Origin: Chloroflexota bacterium
GTDB lineage: Bacteria > Chloroflexota > Dormibacteria > Dormibacterales > Dormibacteraceae
Reading direction: 5' to 3'
NCBI GenBank assembly: GCA_005879985.1
Contig: VBIA01000167.1
Coordinates: forward strand, 1-32,197
Length of the DNA: 32,197 bases
The position numbers and the translations under genes were made by a program. Shown in pieces: positions 30,602 to 32,197 of the stretch; position 1 is the first letter of the stretch, and each line of letters begins with the position of its first letter. The notes under the pieces are model-generated. The model had not been told where the DNA came from. It saw only the letters and a program-made list of their open reading frames with translations, and made no database searches.

Positions 30602-32113
30602 GTGACGGACAAGCCCTTTCCTCCCGGCCGTCACCCGCTGGTCGTCGTGGGCAGCGGGCCCGGCGCGATGCAGCTCACCTACTGCCTGGGCCAACTGGGC
30701 GTCGAGCACGCCGTGATCAGCGCGGACGACGCGCCCGGCGGCATGTTCCGGCGCTGGCCGATCTTCCAGCGGATGCTCAGCTGGACCAAGCCGTTCGCCA
30801 GTCACGAGAAGGCGACCCGCGCGTACGAGCGCTTCGACTGGAACAGCCTGCTGTCCGACGACGAACAGCTGCGGGCGATCATGCCGACCGTCATGGACGG
30901 GACCTCGTACTTCCCGTCCCGGCCCGAGATGGAAAGAGGCCTCGCCACGTTCGCGCAGAGGGCTGGGCTGCGCGTCCGTTACGGCGTCCGCTGGGAGAGC
31001 ACGCGCGCGGAAGGCAAGGACTTCGTGCTCACGACCTCCGACGGCGAGTACATCGCGCCGGCGGTCGTCTTCGCCGTCGGCGTTGCGCAGCCGTGGCGAC
31101 CCAACGTTCTCGCGCTTGAAGGCGTGCAGCAGTACGGAGAGCTGCGGCCGGCTGAGACATACGCGGACCGTCGCATATTCATCGTGGGGAAGCAGAACTC
31201 CGGCTTTGAGATCGCCACCGGCCTGCTGCCGTGGGCGCGACAGATCGTGCTTGCCTCGCCAAGCCCGACCAGGCTGTCGGTGGACACGCGCTCGCTGGTC
31301 GGCGTCCGCGCGCGCTACGTCCAGCCATACGAGGACTGGGCGCTTGCCGGCGGGGTGGTCATCCTCGACGCGTCGATCGAGTCGGTCGAAAAGACGGGGG
31401 CGACATACCGGGTCCAGACCAAGAGCCCCACCGACGGAAGCACGCTCGTCTTCGAGGTCGACGACGTCATCGCCGCCACAGGTTTCGTGGCGCCGCTGCG
31501 CGACCTGCCGCAGCTTGGCGTTTCCGTTTTCGGCCAGAGCCGTCTACCCGCGCAGACGCCGTACTGGGAGAGCGCGACGCTGCCCGGGGTGTACTTTGCC
31601 GGGACGTTGATGCAGGCGTCGCTCGGGTTGAAGAGGCACGGCATCCCGAGCAACTCGGGCGCGGTGCAGGGCTACCGCTACAACGCGCGCGTCCTCGCGC
31701 GACACCTCGCCGAGTCGCGCTTTGGCGTCAAGCTCGAGAGACCTGCGGTGCACGCGAGCGACGTCGTGTCGCTCCTGCTCGATGAGGTGACGCGCGGCCC
31801 GGAAGTCTGGCACCAGCGCTCCTACCTCGCCCGAGTGGTGAACGTCAGCGGCGACGGCATGATCGACGCCGGCATCGAGCCGCTGGCGCATTTCGTGGAC
31901 GATGACGCCGGCCAGGACGCGGTGGCGGTCACGCTCGAGGCGAACGGCAAGGACGACCCATATCCGGCGGTGTACGTGCGATCAAAGGGCTCGGTCAAGG
32001 AGCACATCCTGCCGCCGCATCCCTTGCTCGACTTCACCGGCGAGCCGTATCGGAAGGAGCTGAGCGACCGCCTGCAGCCGCTGCTCGGCTCGGCGCTCAC
32101 GAGGTCGGCGTGA
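30602..32113 (+). CDS. FAD/NAD(P)-binding flavoprotein oxidoreductase
   Basis: A 503-residue two-dinucleotide-fold oxidoreductase. The FAD motif VVVGSGPGAMQLTYCLG starts near residue 14 and is followed by DDAPGGMFRRWP. A second Rossmann segment RRIFIVGKQNSGFEIATGL (about 190-208) and the closing ATGF and GVYFAGTLMQ motifs are like flavin monooxygenase/YpdA or thioredoxin-reductase relatives. The redox CxxC of TrxR is absent. About 130 C-terminal residues after the flavin fold match no domain I recognise. GTG start at 30602. The stop overlaps the cyclase start by a base. Flavoproteins joined to cNMP domains are known in actinobacteria as fusions; here they are neighbours. Confidence 0.82.
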   Translation: MTDKPFPPGRHPLVVVGSGPGAMQLTYCLGQLGVEHAVISADDAPGGMFRRWPIFQRMLSWTKPFASHEKATRAYERFDWNSLLSDDEQLRAIMPTVMDGTSYFPSRPEMERGLATFAQRAGLRVRYGVRWESTRAEGKDFVLTTSDGEYIAPAVVFAVGVAQPWRPNVLALEGVQQYGELRPAETYADRRIFIVGKQNSGFEIATGLLPWARQIVLASPSPTRLSVDTRSLVGVRARYVQPYEDWALAGGVVILDASIESVEKTGATYRVQTKSPTDGSTLVFEVDDVIAATGFVAPLRDLPQLGVSVFGQSRLPAQTPYWESATLPGVYFAGTLMQASLGLKRHGIPSNSGAVQGYRYNARVLARHLAESRFGVKLERPAVHASDVVSLLLDEVTRGPEVWHQRSYLARVVNVSGDGMIDAGIEPLAHFVDDDAGQDAVAVTLEANGKDDPYPAVYVRSKGSVKEHILPPHPLLDFTGEPYRKELSDRLQPLLGSALTRSA

Positions 32114-32197
32114 TGACGGCTCTGCCCAGCGGCACTGTCACGTTTCTCTTCACGGATATCGAGGGCTCGACGAAGCTCATGCAGCAGCTGGGCGACG
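32113..32197 (+). CDS. Class III adenylate/guanylate cyclase, N-terminal fragment (cut by window end)
   Basis: Only about 28 residues are visible, starting at ATG 32113; GTG 32110 is an alternative one codon earlier. The sequence GTVTFLFTDIEGSTKLMQQL is the classic start of a class III nucleotidyl cyclase catalytic domain. The Asp of FTDIEGST is the first metal ligand. It overlaps the flavoprotein stop by 1 nt, so it belongs to the same operon as the cNMP-binding protein. Confidence 0.85.
   Translation, partial: MTALPSGTVTFLFTDIEGSTKLMQQLGD

Overview
This is a GC-rich, gene-dense bacterial chromosomal segment. It uses many GTG and TTG starts, most operon joints overlap by 1-8 nt, and at least one promoter is of the leaderless type. 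There are no rRNA, tRNA, phage or insertion-sequence genes. The gene content and codon use suggest a free-living, probably terrestrial bacterium of the Actinomycetota or Chloroflexota/Dormibacterota kind. That placement is inference: no marker gene fixes it.

Layout. 1-1021: two tandem paralogous lipoprotein-like genes, the first cut by the window edge. 1018-5056: adenosine deaminase and hypoxanthine phosphoribosyltransferase (both -), enclosing a three-gene ABC-2 exporter (+). 5072-5526: a small membrane-anchored protein, then two copies of a TTGTATACAA palindrome. 5527-8646 (-): deoC, a full-length aldehyde dehydrogenase and a short ALDH-like pseudoenzyme. deoC carries an internal deletion with frameshift plus an in-frame stop. 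8678-11932 (+): a yybP-ykoY (Mn2+) riboswitch leading an AI-2E/PerM-family permease, a CaX-type cation/H+ antiporter and a broken MFS gene. 11715-13375 (-): a Tat-exported protein with two regions resembling the phage tail-tube gp19 fold, and a secreted beta-sandwich-like protein. 13436-14938 (-): a class I methyltransferase. 14982-22063 (+): a membrane protein, two Dpp-type ABC permeases without ATPase or binding protein, a Kelch-like lipoprotein, an MFS exporter, methylmalonate-semialdehyde dehydrogenase and a DinB-like protein. 22103-24873 (-): beta-carbonic anhydrase, a 48-bp tandem hairpin array, a small zinc-ribbon protein, a stand-alone receiver and a secreted GH3 enzyme. 24928-28466 (+): metallophosphoesterase, a possible HesB/IscA-like protein, an NTF2-like protein, a cytochrome P450 with a disturbed N-terminus and a YwaF-like membrane protein. 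28546-32197 (+): DHA2 exporter, cyclic-nucleotide-binding protein, flavoprotein and the start of a class III nucleotidyl cyclase.

How the genes fit together. The minus-strand genes of the first 9 kb (add, hpt, deoC, ALDH) look like nucleoside salvage and deoxyribose catabolism, with deoC now apparently dead. The riboswitch ties a permease/antiporter operon to Mn2+. The right end is a cyclic-nucleotide cluster in which sensor, flavoprotein and cyclase are adjacent. Several genes (deoC, the 10.9 kb MFS, the MFS/secreted-protein junction, the P450 N-terminus) appear to lack internal segments and change frame. This could be real decay, or a recurrent assembly or amplification artefact in a GC-rich genome, and cannot be decided from sequence alone.
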